Made by a program: the position numbers and the translations under genes. Below, in pieces: positions 17,036 to 25,367 of a stretch of 34,601 nucleotides of DNA. The number at the start of each line of letters is the position of its first letter. Within the stretch, counting starts at the first letter, position 1. The notes below the pieces were generated by a model, which worked only from the letters and a program-made list of their open reading frames with translations, did not search any database and was not told the DNA's origin. The DNA is from Aestuariivita boseongensis (GTDB taxonomy: Bacteria > Pseudomonadota > Alphaproteobacteria > Rhodobacterales > Rhodobacteraceae): assembly GCF_001262635.1 (NCBI RefSeq), contig NZ_JXYH01000044.1:1-34601 (forward strand), read 5' to 3'.

Positions 17036-17670
17036 GAGACCTGGGGGTTTGTCCAGTTTGTGGATTTGAAGGGGGTGGTGAGAGCGCGTTCCAGCATCTC
17101 GAGCCGGTCCTGGCCGTAGAAGGGGTCACCGTTCACGATATAGGTGGGGGAGCCGAAGACGGGGTTTGCGGCGGAGTCCGATGTGTTTTGGGCATAGGTG
17201 GCCCGCGTGGCGTCTCTGTCCGCTTGGGCGATGAGGGCGTCGGCGTCATGGCCCAAGGATGAGGCGATTGCTTGGAGGGTTGCTATGTCCGACAGATCCG
17301 CGTCATCGCGCCAATGGACCTGGAGGATGGCGAGCGACAGGGCGTCGACTTTGGGGCCAGAGGGGCCGACAGCGGCGATTATGCGGCCGGCGAGGCTGTA
17401 ATCGGTGTCGTGATAGGTAGGTCGGAAATTGATGATCTCGACCCCGCGCCATTCGGCCCAGCGTTCGATTTCGCGGCCAAAGAAGTAATCGACATGGGCC
17501 TGGGTGCGGTCGCGGAACGGCAGGCTGCCTTGGGCTTCGACCACGGGGGAGAGGTCGAAGGGTTTGTGGACCAGTGTCGCGCCGTGGCGCGCGCAGATAT
17601 CATAAAGCGCCTGTGCGCCTAGATAGGCATAGGCGGAATGGGCGGAGTAGTAGTAGTCGATCTGCGCCAT
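17032..17670 (-). CDS. 2-hydroxychromene-2-carboxylate isomerase family protein (DsbA/GST-kappa fold)
   Basis: Thioredoxin-fold isomerase-like protein (212 aa). The N-terminal DYYYSAHSAYAYLGAQ carries the Ser at the position of the active-site residue in HCCA isomerase, and the C-terminal FGSPTYIVNGDPFYGQDRLEML is the typical closing block of NahD/GST-kappa relatives. Such enzymes use glutathione to isomerise aromatic-degradation intermediates; the real substrate here is unknown. The ATG at 17670 overlaps the P450 stop by one base (TGATG), so the pair is translationally coupled. An upstream in-frame extension (to 17823) runs inside the P450 gene and is rejected. Confidence 0.85.
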   Translation of the reverse strand: MAQIDYYYSAHSAYAYLGAQALYDICARHGATLVHKPFDLSPVVEAQGSLPFRDRTQAHVDYFFGREIERWAEWRGVEIINFRPTYHDTDYSLAGRIIAAVGPSGPKVDALSLAILQVHWRDDADLSDIATLQAIASSLGHDADALIAQADRDATRATYAQNTSDSAANPVFGSPTYIVNGDPFYGQDRLEMLERALTTPFKSTNWTNPQVS

Positions 17671-18878
17671 CAATCCACGCGCACGGGCAGGCTGGCATAG
17701 CCGCGGAACCGGGCCAGAGGGACGCGGGTGCGGGGGCCGTTGGGGCGGAGGTTGGGGAAGCGTTTGACCAGTTTGCCGATGGCGATGCGCCCTTCGACCC
17801 GGGCGAGCGTCGCGCCAAGGCACACATGGATGCCGGTGATAAAGGCGATGTGCTTGTTGGGTTTGCGGGTGATGTCCATCCGGTCGGGATCCTCGAACAC
17901 CGCCGGGTCGCGGTTGGCCGCAGCGATAGAGGTGTGAATATAGGTGCCTTTGGGCAGGGTGCCGGTGGACAGCTCGATATCCTCTCCGGCCAGCCGGTTG
18001 CCGATCTGGAGGGGGGATTCGACGCGCAGGAATTCCTCCACCGCTGAGGTGATCAGTTCGGGGTCGTCTTGCAGCATGCGGTGCTGGTCGGGGTTGTCGA
18101 ACAGAAGGCCGATGGAGTTGCCAACGAAGCTGGTCGTCGTCTCGTGGCCCGCGTTCAGCAGGAAGATACAGTTCTGGACCAGTTCTTCTTGTGTCAGGCG
18201 GCGGCCGTCGTGTTCGCCGAAGATGAGCGCTTCGAGGACTTCGCCTTCATGCGCTCCGTCGGGGTTTTTGCGGCGATGATCGATGAGGTCGTTCAGGATT
18301 TCACCGAATTCCTCGACGGCTTTGTTGCCCTCATCCAGGCGGTCTTGGGGGACCACGGGGTCAAGTGCGCCAAGGATCGCCAGCGAGTAGCCGCGCAGGC
18401 GCGAGCGGTATTCTTCGGGGATGCCCAGCATGAAGGAGATGATTTCCGTGGGCAGGGTCTTGGCGAAATCGTCGATGAGGTCCAGCTCGCCCAGATCTTC
18501 GACGTGATCCAGCAGGCGGTCGACGATACCGTCGATCAGCGGCTCAAAGATCGCCAGTTTGCGCGGGGTGAATGCGCCCGAGATCAGCTTGCGCACCACC
18601 GTGTGATACGGCGGGTCGTTGAAGATCAGGCTGGTGGTGTGGTGGGTATAGAGCGGGCAGCGGCCGAATTTCTTGCCGAACTCCTCCTGCTTGTCAGACA
18701 GCATGTCACGGGATTGGTAGACCTTGAGCACATCGGCATGGCGCGTAAGGTAAACCGAGCCATCCGCGTTGCGGTGCACCGGGGAATGTTCGCGCAGCCA
18801 GTGCAGTGTGGGGTGCGGGTTTTCGATGAACGCGGCGTCGATGGAGTTCAGATCGAAGCGTTCCATTTCTGTAAGCAT
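17670..18878 (-). CDS. Cytochrome P450
   Basis: Soluble bacterial P450 (402 aa). The I-helix oxygen-activation motif is AGHETT (about 243-248), ExxR is EFLR (282-285), the meander contains [16 protein letters not shown], and the haem loop is [10 protein letters not shown] with Cys 353 as thiolate ligand. The loop has Ile-Thr where many P450s have Gly-x before the conserved Gly, but keeps FxxGxHxCxG. No membrane anchor is seen, so ferredoxin partners encoded elsewhere are expected. The ATG at 18878 has GGGAGGA upstream and is preferred over a longer start at 18971. Coupled to the isomerase gene, suggesting a two-step oxidation of an aromatic or lipid substrate. Confidence 0.92.
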   Translation of the reverse strand: MLTEMERFDLNSIDAAFIENPHPTLHWLREHSPVHRNADGSVYLTRHADVLKVYQSRDMLSDKQEEFGKKFGRCPLYTHHTTSLIFNDPPYHTVVRKLISGAFTPRKLAIFEPLIDGIVDRLLDHVEDLGELDLIDDFAKTLPTEIISFMLGIPEEYRSRLRGYSLAILGALDPVVPQDRLDEGNKAVEEFGEILNDLIDHRRKNPDGAHEGEVLEALIFGEHDGRRLTQEELVQNCIFLLNAGHETTTSFVGNSIGLLFDNPDQHRMLQDDPELITSAVEEFLRVESPLQIGNRLAGEDIELSTGTLPKGTYIHTSIAAANRDPAVFEDPDRMDITRKPNKHIAFITGIHVCLGATLARVEGRIAIGKLVKRFPNLRPNGPRTRVPLARFRGYASLPVRVD

Positions 18879-19214
18879 GCTTATTATCCTCCCACCCGCA
18901 CTGTGACGCTTTGGTCGGATTCTGGCAAGGGAATTCGCGGAAGGGTTGACTTTGATGGGCTGTCGGCCCATATGCCCACCAGCATCAGCGCTGCCGCGTG
19001 AGCAGCCTGGCGGTTAAATCTGCCCAGCCGGTGCGCCTTACACCCATGTTCCCAATTCACGCGGGGGGCTCGCGCTTTGACGGATCTTACGGGCAATCCG
19101 GCCCTGATCTGAGAGCCAAGCGCAACCCGAACCCGATGGCCCGGCGCTTTTGCGCGGGTCGTATTTTGTTTTCGCGGCGCCGCTTTGGGGCCGCTGCCAT
19201 AAAGGATATCCGAT
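18879..19214. other. 336-bp divergent spacer between P450 and DEAD-box helicase genes
   Basis: No convincing gene. On the plus strand TTGACT (18946-18951), 17-bp spacer, CATATG (18969-18974) is a weak promoter candidate for the helicase. An ATGGGC/GCCCAT dyad (18955-18971) overlaps its spacer and -10, and could be an operator. It would leave a leader of about 230 nt before the helicase start. A minus-strand open frame crossing this spacer (18884-19294) has no recognisable protein features. Confidence 0.35.
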
Positions 19215-20447
19215 TTGGATTTTGACATGCTGGGGCTGACGCCCCGCCTTTCCGCTAATCTTGAAACGCTTGGCATTACCGAACCCACACCCATTCAGAC
19301 CAAGGCAATCCCGCATCTGATGAACGGGCGCGATCTGATGGGGCTGGCGCAGACCGGCACCGGTAAGACCGCCGCCTTTGGCCTGCCTTTGCTGAGCGCC
19401 GTACTGCGGATGGAGGGGCGCCCTGCGCCCAAGACCGTGCGCGCGCTGATCCTTGCGCCGACGCGGGAGCTGGCCAAGCAGATTCAGGACAACCTGCGCG
19501 CTTATGCCGATGGTACCGGCGTGCGCATTGGGCTGGTTGTCGGAGGTGCGGGCATCAATCCGCAGATCCACCGGCTGGCGCGCGGCATCGATGTTCTGGT
19601 GGCCACGCCAGGTCGGTTGATCGACCTGATTGATCGCAGGGCGGTGCGGTTGGATGACACGCAGTTCCTTGTGCTCGATGAGGCGGACCAGATGCTGGAT
19701 CTGGGGTTCATCCATGCTCTGCGGCGGATTGCGCCACTGCTCAGGAAAGAGCGGCAGACGATGATGTTTTCCGCCACGATGCCGAAACAGATGAACGAAC
19801 TGGCGGAGACCTATTTGTCGAATCCCGTGCGTGTGGAAACCGCACCGCCGGGCAAACCTGCGGACAAGATCACGCAGGAGGTTCATTTCATCGCTCAGGC
19901 CGAAAAGACCGGGCTGCTGATCGAGCTTCTGGACAAGCACCGCGAGGAACTGGCGCTTGTCTTTGCGCGCACCAAGCATGGGGCGGAGCGGCTGATGAAA
20001 GCGCTGGACCGCGCCGGGTATGCGGCAGATTCGGTCCATGGCAACAAGAGCCAGGGGCAGCGCGAACGTGCGATCCGTTCTTTCAAGGCGGGTGAAACGC
20101 GGGTGCTGGTGGCGACGGATGTGGCGGCACGGGGGCTGGATATCCCCGATGTGCGTCACGTCTATAACTATGATCTGCCGAATGTGCCGGATAACTATGT
20201 GCACCGGATCGGGCGGACCGCCCGCGCGGGTAAGGACGGTGCAGCGGTCGCCTTTTGCGCACCGACCGAGGTGAATGAGTTGCGGGCCATCCAGAAGGTG
20301 ATCAAACGGGAGATCCCCGTGGCTTCGGGCCGTCCCTGGGAAGGGGCGGAGCCCAAGCCGGAGCGGAAGGGCAAGCCGCAGCATCGGCGGCGGCGCTCCG
20401 GCGGTGGCGGCCGTGGACGCGGTGGTCAAAGCCGGAAGGCGGCTTAA
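19215..20447 (+). CDS. rhlE: DEAD-box ATP-dependent RNA helicase (RhlE-like)
   Basis: RNA helicase (410 aa) with the full motif set: Q motif EPTPIQTKAIP, I AQTGTGKT, Ia PTRELA, Ib TPGR, II DEAD, III SAT, V ATDVAARGLDI, VI HRIGRTARAGKDG. The C-terminal tail of about 35 residues is basic and Gly/Arg-rich, a likely RNA-binding extension. The start is taken as TTG 19215 because AAAGGA sits 8 nt upstream and the N-terminus then matches RhlE (F-D-x-LGL); the next ATG (19227) lacks a well-spaced site. RhlE-type helicases act in ribosome assembly and cold adaptation, which fits its position among ribosomal genes. Confidence 0.9.
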   Translation: MDFDMLGLTPRLSANLETLGITEPTPIQTKAIPHLMNGRDLMGLAQTGTGKTAAFGLPLLSAVLRMEGRPAPKTVRALILAPTRELAKQIQDNLRAYADGTGVRIGLVVGGAGINPQIHRLARGIDVLVATPGRLIDLIDRRAVRLDDTQFLVLDEADQMLDLGFIHALRRIAPLLRKERQTMMFSATMPKQMNELAETYLSNPVRVETAPPGKPADKITQEVHFIAQAEKTGLLIELLDKHREELALVFARTKHGAERLMKALDRAGYAADSVHGNKSQGQRERAIRSFKAGETRVLVATDVAARGLDIPDVRHVYNYDLPNVPDNYVHRIGRTARAGKDGAAVAFCAPTEVNELRAIQKVIKREIPVASGRPWEGAEPKPERKGKPQHRRRRSGGGGRGRGGQSRKAA

Positions 20448-20453
20448 GCGGGG

Positions 20454-20475
20454 GACGGCTTTTCGAAAAGCCGTC
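20454..20475. repeat. TTCGAA-centred perfect palindrome after the helicase gene
   Basis: 22-nt perfect palindrome (arms GACGGCTTTTC/GAAAAGCCGTC), starting 7 nt after the helicase stop. There is no T tract, so it is not a classical terminator. A second near-palindrome (CATGATTTT-TG-AAAATCATG, 20505-20524) follows 29 nt later. Similar palindromes lie next to rpmD and rplP. Confidence 0.65.
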
Positions 20476-20504
20476 TTGCGCGATGGGTCTGATGTGGGCG
20501 CGCG

Positions 20505-20524
20505 CATGATTTTTGAAAATCATG
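20505..20524. repeat. Second palindrome in the helicase-microprotein spacer
   Basis: Inverted repeat with 9-bp arms CATGATTTT/AAAATCATG and a TG centre. The remaining 168-bp spacer (20448-20615) holds no other recognisable element; no clear promoter for the microprotein gene was seen. Confidence 0.55.
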
Positions 20525-20615
20525 CCGCCGGGCCGCTGAACTCTGATTCAAATCAACTCCAGATAGTCTCCACAAGGATATCTCTCTACCCCGGGGCGAG
20601 AATGGAGGGATTGGA

Positions 20616-20792
20616 ATGAAAGTGATTTTTTTGGCCCTTGGGCTCATGGGCCTGTCTGGCGCCGCTGAAGCGGCGCTTGCGCAGTTCATACCCGAGGCTG
20701 CAAGCACAGTGGATCATGGCGGAGGATGCAGAAAGAGCTCACCTCCGGGTCAGTGCTGTCACGCAGGATCGAAGCCCTATCACTGTCACTGA
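20616..20792 (+). CDS. 58-residue secreted Cys/His-rich microprotein
   Basis: A strong GGAGGG ribosome site stands about 6 nt before the ATG. The product starts with a signal peptide (MKVIFLALGLMGLSGAAEA) and ends in a compact metal-site-like tail with Cys 38, 47, 48, 57 and His 34, 49, 56, 58; the last ten residues are HAGSKPYHCH. The CHAGSKPYHCH-type ending occurs in small exported bacterial proteins of unknown function; I know no assigned activity. A bidirectional terminator begins 6 nt after the stop, which supports a real transcript end. Metal binding or a disulfide-knit fold is inferred. Confidence 0.7.
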   Translation: MKVIFLALGLMGLSGAAEAALAQFIPEAASTVDHGGGCRKSSPPGQCCHAGSKPYHCH

Positions 20793-20798
20793 CAAACG

Positions 20799-20827
20799 AA
20801 ACGCCCCGGCTCTTGGCCGGGGCGTTT
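20799..20827. terminator. Bidirectional intrinsic terminator between the microprotein gene and rpmD
   Basis: A perfect 12-bp stem (20799-20810/20816-20827, loop TCTTG) is followed by TTTGTTTTT on the plus strand and TTTCGTTTG on the minus strand. It can end the plus-strand microprotein transcript and the minus-strand spc block after rpmD. Confidence 0.88.
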
Positions 20828-20839
20828 GTTTTTCGGGCT

Positions 20840-20859
20840 CGATTTCTTCGAAGAAATCG
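20840..20859. repeat. TTCGAA-centred palindrome after rpmD
   Basis: 20-nt perfect palindrome CGATTTCTTC/GAAGAAATCG directly abutting the rpmD stop (20860) and preceding the terminator. Same layout as the palindrome at 28339-28361 after rplP. Confidence 0.65.
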
Positions 20860-21057
20860 TCAGCCGCGTTCTTCGATGATTTCCACCAGATGCGGGATCG
20901 AGTTCACCATGCCGCGCACGCTGGGGGTATCTTCCAGCTCACGGGTCTTGTGCATCTTGTTCAGGCCCAGGCCCACGAGGGTCGCGCGCTGCTTGGCAGG
21001 GCGGCGGATGGGGGAGCCGATTTGTTTGACGACGATGGTCTTTGCCATTGGGATCAA
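20860..21057 (-). CDS. rpmD: 50S ribosomal protein L30
   Basis: L30 (65 aa). The N-terminal [21 protein letters not shown] and [22 protein letters not shown] are diagnostic. It overlaps rpsE by 4 nt. In most bacteria rplO follows directly; here a palindrome and a strong terminator follow and rplO is about 4.8 kb away. Confidence 0.97.
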   Translation of the reverse strand: MIPMAKTIVVKQIGSPIRRPAKQRATLVGLGLNKMHKTRELEDTPSVRGMVNSIPHLVEIIEERG

Positions 21058-21632
21058 GCCTCCTCAGCCACTTGGGTCGATGTGTCAGCCGCATCTTCCC
21101 GCTTGGGCAGGATGTCGGCCACTTTCTTGCCGCGACGCTGTGCGACCGAACGGGGCGACTGTTCTTTCTTCAGCCCGTCGATGGTGGCGCGGATCATGTT
21201 GTAGGGGTTCTGCGAGCCGATCGACTTCGACACAACATCCTTCACGCCCAGCATCTCAAATACCGCACGCATCGGACCACCAGCGATGATCCCGGTCCCT
21301 TCAGGGGCCGTGCGCATGACGACTTTGCCCGCGCCGTGACGGCCTTCGATGTCGTGGTGCAGGGTGCGACCTTCGCGCAGCGGCACGCGGATCATCTGAC
21401 GCTTGGCTTGTTCAGTTGCCTTGCGGATCGCTTCGGGCACCTCTTTGGCTTTACCTTTGCCAAAGCCAACGCGGCCTTTCTGGTCGCCGACAACCACGAG
21501 AGCGGCGAAGCCAAAGCGCTTACCACCTTTAACGGTTTTCGACACACGGTTGATCGCAACCAGGCGATCTGCAAATTCGGGGGCCTCTTCGCGGTCGCGG
21601 CCGCGTCCCCGGCGGTTTTCACGTTCTGCCAT
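21054..21632 (-). CDS. rpsE: 30S ribosomal protein S5
   Basis: S5 (192 aa), needed for decoding accuracy and 30S assembly. The double-stranded-RNA-binding domain is recognisable in [20 protein letters not shown] and [18 protein letters not shown]; the C-terminal domain has [20 protein letters not shown]. There is a short charged N-terminus ([14 protein letters not shown]) and an acidic C-terminal tail. It is separated from rplR by a 172-nt spacer with a pair of palindromic repeats, unusual inside this operon. Confidence 0.97.
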   Translation of the reverse strand: MAERENRRGRGRDREEAPEFADRLVAINRVSKTVKGGKRFGFAALVVVGDQKGRVGFGKGKAKEVPEAIRKATEQAKRQMIRVPLREGRTLHHDIEGRHGAGKVVMRTAPEGTGIIAGGPMRAVFEMLGVKDVVSKSIGSQNPYNMIRATIDGLKKEQSPRSVAQRRGKKVADILPKREDAADTSTQVAEEA

Positions 21633-21744
21633 CAGAACATCCTTTCAAAGGTGGCGCGCTTTGCGCCGGTTTGGTCAATCGCAGTGAGCCGGATGGCCCC
21701 CCGATCATCGAGGCGGCGAATGCCGCCTGCGCTTTTGGTTGCAA

Positions 21745-21797
21745 GGTGGGTTGGCACCCACCCTACGGCTTTGGTGTAGGGTGGGTGCTAACCCACC
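21745..21797. repeat. Inverted pair of GTAGGGTGGGT repeats (BIME-like) between rplR and rpsE
   Basis: Two 22-nt copies, 21745-21766 and 21776-21797, lie in opposite orientation and differ at one base. Each is itself palindromic (GGTGGGT...ACCCACC) with a GTAGG end pointing to the 9-nt centre. The transcript could form either two small hairpins or one 22-bp stem. It belongs to the same type as the element at 17015-17035. Confidence 0.8.
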
Positions 21798-21804
21798 AGC
21801 CACA

Positions 21805-22164
21805 TCAGATCTTCAACCCGCCTTCACGCGCGGCGTCGGCCAGAGCCTTCACCTTGCCGTGGAAGAGGAAACCGCCGCGGTCGAAGTAAGCTTCGCTCAC
21901 GCCGGCTTTCTTGGCGCGTTCGGCAATCGCGGCACCCACTTTGGTGGCCGCTTCGATGTTGTTCTTGCCGACAACGCCCAGATCTTTTTCCAATGTCGAA
22001 GCGGACGCGATGGTCACGCCTTTGACATCGTCGATCAGCTGGACGCTGATGTTTTTCGACGAGCGGTGCACGCTCAGGCGTGCGCGCCCTGCGTTCACTT
22101 TGCGAAGTTTGTTCCGGACGCGCAGGCGGCGCTTGAGGAACAGGGTCCGTTTGCTGTTTGCCAT
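21805..22164 (-). CDS. rplR: 50S ribosomal protein L18
   Basis: L18 (119 aa), a 5S rRNA-binding protein. Diagnostic blocks are [35 protein letters not shown] and the C-terminal [24 protein letters not shown]. It lies 11 nt after rplF. The downstream spacer to rpsE contains the inverted repeat pair. Confidence 0.97.
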   Translation of the reverse strand: MANSKRTLFLKRRLRVRNKLRKVNAGRARLSVHRSSKNISVQLIDDVKGVTIASASTLEKDLGVVGKNNIEAATKVGAAIAERAKKAGVSEAYFDRGGFLFHGKVKALADAAREGGLKI

Positions 22165-22175
22165 CTGACTGGTCC

Positions 22176-22709
22176 TTACTTCTTCTTACCTTCCTTGCGG
22201 AAGATATACTCATCTTTGTACTTGATCCCCTTGCCCTTGTAGGGCTCGGGAGCACGCCATTTGCGGATGTTCGCCGCCACTTCTCCGACCAGCTGCTGAT
22301 CGATGCCTTCGACAACGATCTCGGTCTGCTTCGGAGCGGTGATCGTCACGCCCTCGGGCGCCACGAAATCCACATCGTGGGAGTAGCCCAGGTTCAGCTT
22401 CAGGGTGTTGCCCTGCATCTGTGCCCTGTAGCCCACACCGCTGATCTCAAGCTCTTTCTTGAAGCCTTCGGTGACGCCGGTGACCAGGTTCTGCACCTGC
22501 GTGCGGGACATACCCCATTGCTGACGGGCGCGCTTGGATTTGCCGCGCGGGTCAACCTTGATGATATTGTCCTCGATGGTGATGGTCACATCGTCGGTTG
22601 CGGTGAAGCTGCGGGTGCCCTTGGGCCCTTTCACTTCAACGGTCTGGCCGGACACAGAGGCAGAGACGCCGCTGGGCAGTTCGACCGGTTTCTTACCAAT
22701 ACGAGACAT
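22176..22709 (-). CDS. rplF: 50S ribosomal protein L6
   Basis: L6 (177 aa), near the factor-binding site of the 50S subunit. Two repeats of the L6 fold are expected; the N-terminal [20 protein letters not shown] and the C-terminal [20 protein letters not shown] signature are visible. It starts 12 nt after rpsH, canonical spc order. Confidence 0.97.
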   Translation of the reverse strand: MSRIGKKPVELPSGVSASVSGQTVEVKGPKGTRSFTATDDVTITIEDNIIKVDPRGKSKRARQQWGMSRTQVQNLVTGVTEGFKKELEISGVGYRAQMQGNTLKLNLGYSHDVDFVAPEGVTITAPKQTEIVVEGIDQQLVGEVAANIRKWRAPEPYKGKGIKYKDEYIFRKEGKKK

Positions 22710-22721
22710 TGCCAGACCTCC

Positions 22722-23114
22722 TTAGAAGACCGTGCAAAGCACTTCGCCGCCGACATTGGCTGCGCGTGCGTTTGCATCCGACATAACGCCCTTGGAGGTG
22801 GAGACGATCGACACGCCCAGGCCCTGACGGACCGAGGGGATGTCGCCCACACCCATATACACACGACGGCCCGGTTTCGACACGCGCTTGAGTTCGCGGA
22901 TCACGGGGGTGCCTTCGTAGTATTTCAGGCTGATTTCAATCGCGGGATGGCCGTTGGCATCGGTGGTGTCTTCGAAACCACGGATATAGCCTTCGTCCGC
23001 CATCACTTCGAGCACGCGTTTCCGCAGCTTCGACGCCGGCGTCATCACAGTGGACTTGCCGCGCATCTGGCTGTTGCGGATACGGGTGAGCATATCGCCG
23101 ATAGGATCGTTCAT
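22722..23114 (-). CDS. rpsH: 30S ribosomal protein S8
   Basis: S8 (130 aa), central-domain primary 16S rRNA binder and, in E. coli, translational repressor of the spc operon at the rplE region. It starts [20 protein letters not shown] and ends with the RNA-binding [20 protein letters not shown] block. Whether the E. coli type of autoregulation applies here cannot be judged from the sequence. It starts 14 nt after rpsN. Confidence 0.97.
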   Translation of the reverse strand: MNDPIGDMLTRIRNSQMRGKSTVMTPASKLRKRVLEVMADEGYIRGFEDTTDANGHPAIEISLKYYEGTPVIRELKRVSKPGRRVYMGVGDIPSVRQGLGVSIVSTSKGVMSDANARAANVGGEVLCTVF

Positions 23115-23128
23115 GATCTAGCCCTCCC

Positions 23129-23434
23129 TTACCAGCTCGACTTGACCATGCCGGGGATCTGGCCGTTGGAGCCCAGTTCCCGCAGCGCGATACGCGAGAT
23201 TTTCAGTTTACGGTAATACGCGTGCGGACGGCCCGTCAGCTGGCAGCGGTTGTGCAGCCGTGTCGGCGAGCTGTTGCGCGGCAGTTTGGCAAGCTTCAGG
23301 CGTGCTTTGAAACGCTCTTCCATCGGCTTGCTTTCGTCATTCGCGATCTCTTTAAGCTCGGCGCGTTTGGCAGCGTATTTCTCCACCAGGCGCTGACGCT
23401 TTGCTTCGCGTGCGATCATGGATTTCTTAGCCAT
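23129..23434 (-). CDS. rpsN: 30S ribosomal protein S14 (zinc-free type)
   Basis: S14 (101 aa) of the long form without zinc ligands: only a single Cys ([15 protein letters not shown]) and no CxxC pairs. The N-terminal [20 protein letters not shown] and C-terminal [11 protein letters not shown] are diagnostic. Lies between rplE and rpsH as usual. Confidence 0.97.
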   Translation of the reverse strand: MAKKSMIAREAKRQRLVEKYAAKRAELKEIANDESKPMEERFKARLKLAKLPRNSSPTRLHNRCQLTGRPHAYYRKLKISRIALRELGSNGQIPGMVKSSW

Positions 23435-23455
23435 ATCTCTTCTCTCTCCCGAAGC

Positions 23456-24019
23456 TTAGCTGTTGAAGGGCATGTTGAAATGCTTCAACAGCGCCTTGGC
23501 TTCAGCGTCGGTATTCGCTGTGGTGGTGATGATGATGTCCATGCCCCAGACCTCATCGACCTTGTCGAAGTCGATCTCGGGGAACACGATGTGCTCTTTC
23601 ATGCCCATCGCATAGTTGCCGCGACCGTCAAAGCTTTTGCCGGACACGCCACGGAAGTCGCGGACGCGGGGCAGAGCAATGGTGATCAGGCGATCCAGGA
23701 ATTCATACATACGGTCGCCACGCAGGGTGACTTTCGCGCCCAGAGGCATGTCTTCACGAACGCGGAAGCCCGCGATGGATTTCTTTGCCTTGGTCGTGAC
23801 AGCCTGCTGGCCTGCGATCTTGGTCAGATCCTCGACAGCCGATTTGGCTTTCTTGCTGTCTTTGACCGCTTCGGCACCACAGCCGATGTTCAGAACGATC
23901 TTGTCCAGACGCGGGATCTGCATGTCGTTCTTATAGCCAAACTCTTCTTTCAGAGCGGCTTTGATCGTCTCGCGGTACTGGGCTTTCAGACGCGGGGTGT
24001 AGGTTGCAGCATCAAGCAT
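23456..24019 (-). CDS. rplE: 50S ribosomal protein L5
   Basis: L5 (187 aa), binds 5S rRNA and contacts the P-site tRNA. Recognised by [20 protein letters not shown], the [20 protein letters not shown] block and the C-terminal [17 protein letters not shown]. Its ATG overlaps the rplX stop by one base. Confidence 0.97.
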   Translation of the reverse strand: MLDAATYTPRLKAQYRETIKAALKEEFGYKNDMQIPRLDKIVLNIGCGAEAVKDSKKAKSAVEDLTKIAGQQAVTTKAKKSIAGFRVREDMPLGAKVTLRGDRMYEFLDRLITIALPRVRDFRGVSGKSFDGRGNYAMGMKEHIVFPEIDFDKVDEVWGMDIIITTTANTDAEAKALLKHFNMPFNS

Positions 24020-24324
24020 CAGATCACATCCCCTGTTGTCTTGGCAAAACGCACTTTCTTGCCGTCTTCCATGCGGAAGCCAACGCGCGTTGCTTTGCCG
24101 TTTGCGTCGATCATCGACAGGTTCGAAAGGTCGATCGGCATTGCCTTGGGCAGGCGGCCGCCCTGGCTGTTCTGGCTTTGGCGTGTGTGGCGGATGGCCA
24201 TGTTGATGCCATCGACAACCGCTTTGCCGGCTTTGGGGTCAACCGAGACGATTTCGCCTTCTTTGCCCTTGTCCTTGCCGGCCAGAACGACGACCTTGTC
24301 GCCTTTTTTCAGTTTCGCAGCCAT
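24019..24324 (-). CDS. rplX: 50S ribosomal protein L24
   Basis: L24 (101 aa), an assembly initiator of the 50S subunit. A KOW motif lies at the N-terminus ([20 protein letters not shown]), and the later block [20 protein letters not shown] is typical. It begins one base after the rplN stop and overlaps rplE by one base. Confidence 0.97.
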   Translation of the reverse strand: MAAKLKKGDKVVVLAGKDKGKEGEIVSVDPKAGKAVVDGINMAIRHTRQSQNSQGGRLPKAMPIDLSNLSMIDANGKATRVGFRMEDGKKVRFAKTTGDVI

Positions 24325-24325
24325 C

Positions 24326-24694
24326 TTACAGCACCTCCGGAGCCAGCGAGATGATCTTCATGAAATTCTTGCCACGAAGCTCGCGCACGACCGGCCCGAA
24401 GATACGGGTGCCGACCGGCTCGTTGTTGTTGTTCAGGATAACAGCGGCGTTCCGGTCGAACCGGATCGCTGTGCCGTCTTCACGACGGACTTCTTTGGCG
24501 GTGCGCACGACGACGGCCTTGCGGACGTCACCTTTCTTTACGCGGCCGCGCGGGATGGCTTCCTTGACCGAGACAACGATGATGTCGCCAACGGATGCGT
24601 ATTTACGCTTGGAACCACCCAGGACCTTGATGCACTGAACGCGGCGGGCGCCGCTATTGTCAGCAACATCCAGATTGGTCTGCATCTGGATCAT
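24326..24694 (-). CDS. rplN: 50S ribosomal protein L14
   Basis: L14 (122 aa), at the subunit interface. [20 protein letters not shown] and the following [20 protein letters not shown] are diagnostic; length is exactly typical. It follows rpsQ after 77 nt, a slightly long spacer at the classical S10/spc boundary in which I see no clear promoter or terminator. Confidence 0.97.
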   Translation of the reverse strand: MIQMQTNLDVADNSGARRVQCIKVLGGSKRKYASVGDIIVVSVKEAIPRGRVKKGDVRKAVVVRTAKEVRREDGTAIRFDRNAAVILNNNNEPVGTRIFGPVVRELRGKNFMKIISLAPEVL

Positions 24695-24771
24695 GAGGTT
24701 ACTCCCGACCTTTGGGGGGCGCCTTTGGCCTTGTCCCCAGGGTTTCGATCAAACCGAAAGGTTATGCAGGC

Positions 24772-25002
24772 TTACGCCTCCAGAACCTCCCAGCGTTTCG
24801 TTTTCGATTTCGGTGCGCATTCGATGATGCGAACGGTGTCACCGACCTTGAAAGCGTTCTTTTCATCGTGAGCCCGGTATTTCTTGGACTTACGGATGGT
24901 TTTCTTCAGAACCGGGTGTGTGAAACGGCGTTCCACAGAAACGGTCACTGTTTGCGCGTTTGCGTCGGAGGTCACGACGCCTTGCAGGATACGCTTGGGC
25001 AT
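24772..25002 (-). CDS. rpsQ: 30S ribosomal protein S17
   Basis: S17 (76 aa), an early 16S rRNA binder. [20 protein letters not shown], then [19 protein letters not shown] and [19 protein letters not shown], are diagnostic. Lies 12 nt after rpmC. Confidence 0.97.
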   Translation of the reverse strand: MPKRILQGVVTSDANAQTVTVSVERRFTHPVLKKTIRKSKKYRAHDEKNAFKVGDTVRIIECAPKSKTKRWEVLEA

Positions 25003-25014
25003 AGTCGCTTGTCC

Positions 25015-25215
25015 TTATTCGGCCGCTGCGCGGGCTTTTTCGTTCAGAATGGTCTTCACACGGGCCGCGTTGCGGCGGGCCGCTTTGATCCCTGCGGTGT
25101 TTTCCAGCTGGCCGGTGGCTTGCTGAAAGCGCAGGTTGAAGCTTTCTTTTTTCAGGTTGGCAAGCTCTTCCCGAAGCTGATCGGGCGTCTTGTCACGCAG
25201 TTCATTGGCATTCAT
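25015..25215 (-). CDS. rpmC: 50S ribosomal protein L29
   Basis: L29 (66 aa), at the peptide exit tunnel where SRP and trigger factor dock. [20 protein letters not shown] and the [20 protein letters not shown] block are diagnostic. It restarts the ribosomal genes after insert 2. The gene upstream (FkbM) is on the same strand, 152 nt away, so read-through or an own promoter in that spacer is needed. An AAAGGA-type site precedes the start. Confidence 0.96.
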   Translation of the reverse strand: MNANELRDKTPDQLREELANLKKESFNLRFQQATGQLENTAGIKAARRNAARVKTILNEKARAAAE

Positions 25216-25286
25216 TGCCGTCTTCCTTTCAACATCACTGGTAGGCCGCCAGAAGCGTCACCCTGATTCCAGTGGAGTTCATGATG

Positions 25287-25307
25287 AGGGGGCCGTTTAC
25301 GCCCCCT
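25287..25307. promoter_or_regulatory. Hairpin in the rpmC leader
   Basis: Inverted repeat AGGGGGC (25287-25293) / GCCCCCT (25301-25307), loop of 7 nt, without a T tract on the minus strand. A second imperfect dyad (GGTCGC/GCGACC, 25345-25368) spans the end of the FkbM gene. A TTGCTT about 25 nt upstream of the first stem could be a -35, but no good -10 was found. Confidence 0.35.
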
Positions 25308-25367
25308 TCGCACATAAAGCAACCCTTGATTTCAGATAAAGGCTGGTCGCTCAGACAGGAGCGCGAC

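Noticed and set aside
18884-19294. 136-codon minus-strand frame crossing the P450-helicase spacer
   Set aside because: No signal peptide, motif or ribosome site; it overlaps the start of the helicase gene on the other strand.
16298-20792. Insert 3 as a recently acquired genomic island
   Set aside because: No flanking direct repeats, mobility genes or clear compositional break were seen by eye; it may be an old, lineage-wide insertion.
23222-24871. 549-codon plus-strand open frame opposite rpsN-rplE-rplX-rplN
   Set aside because: Entirely antisense to four ribosomal protein genes in canonical order; composition is that of a shadow frame.
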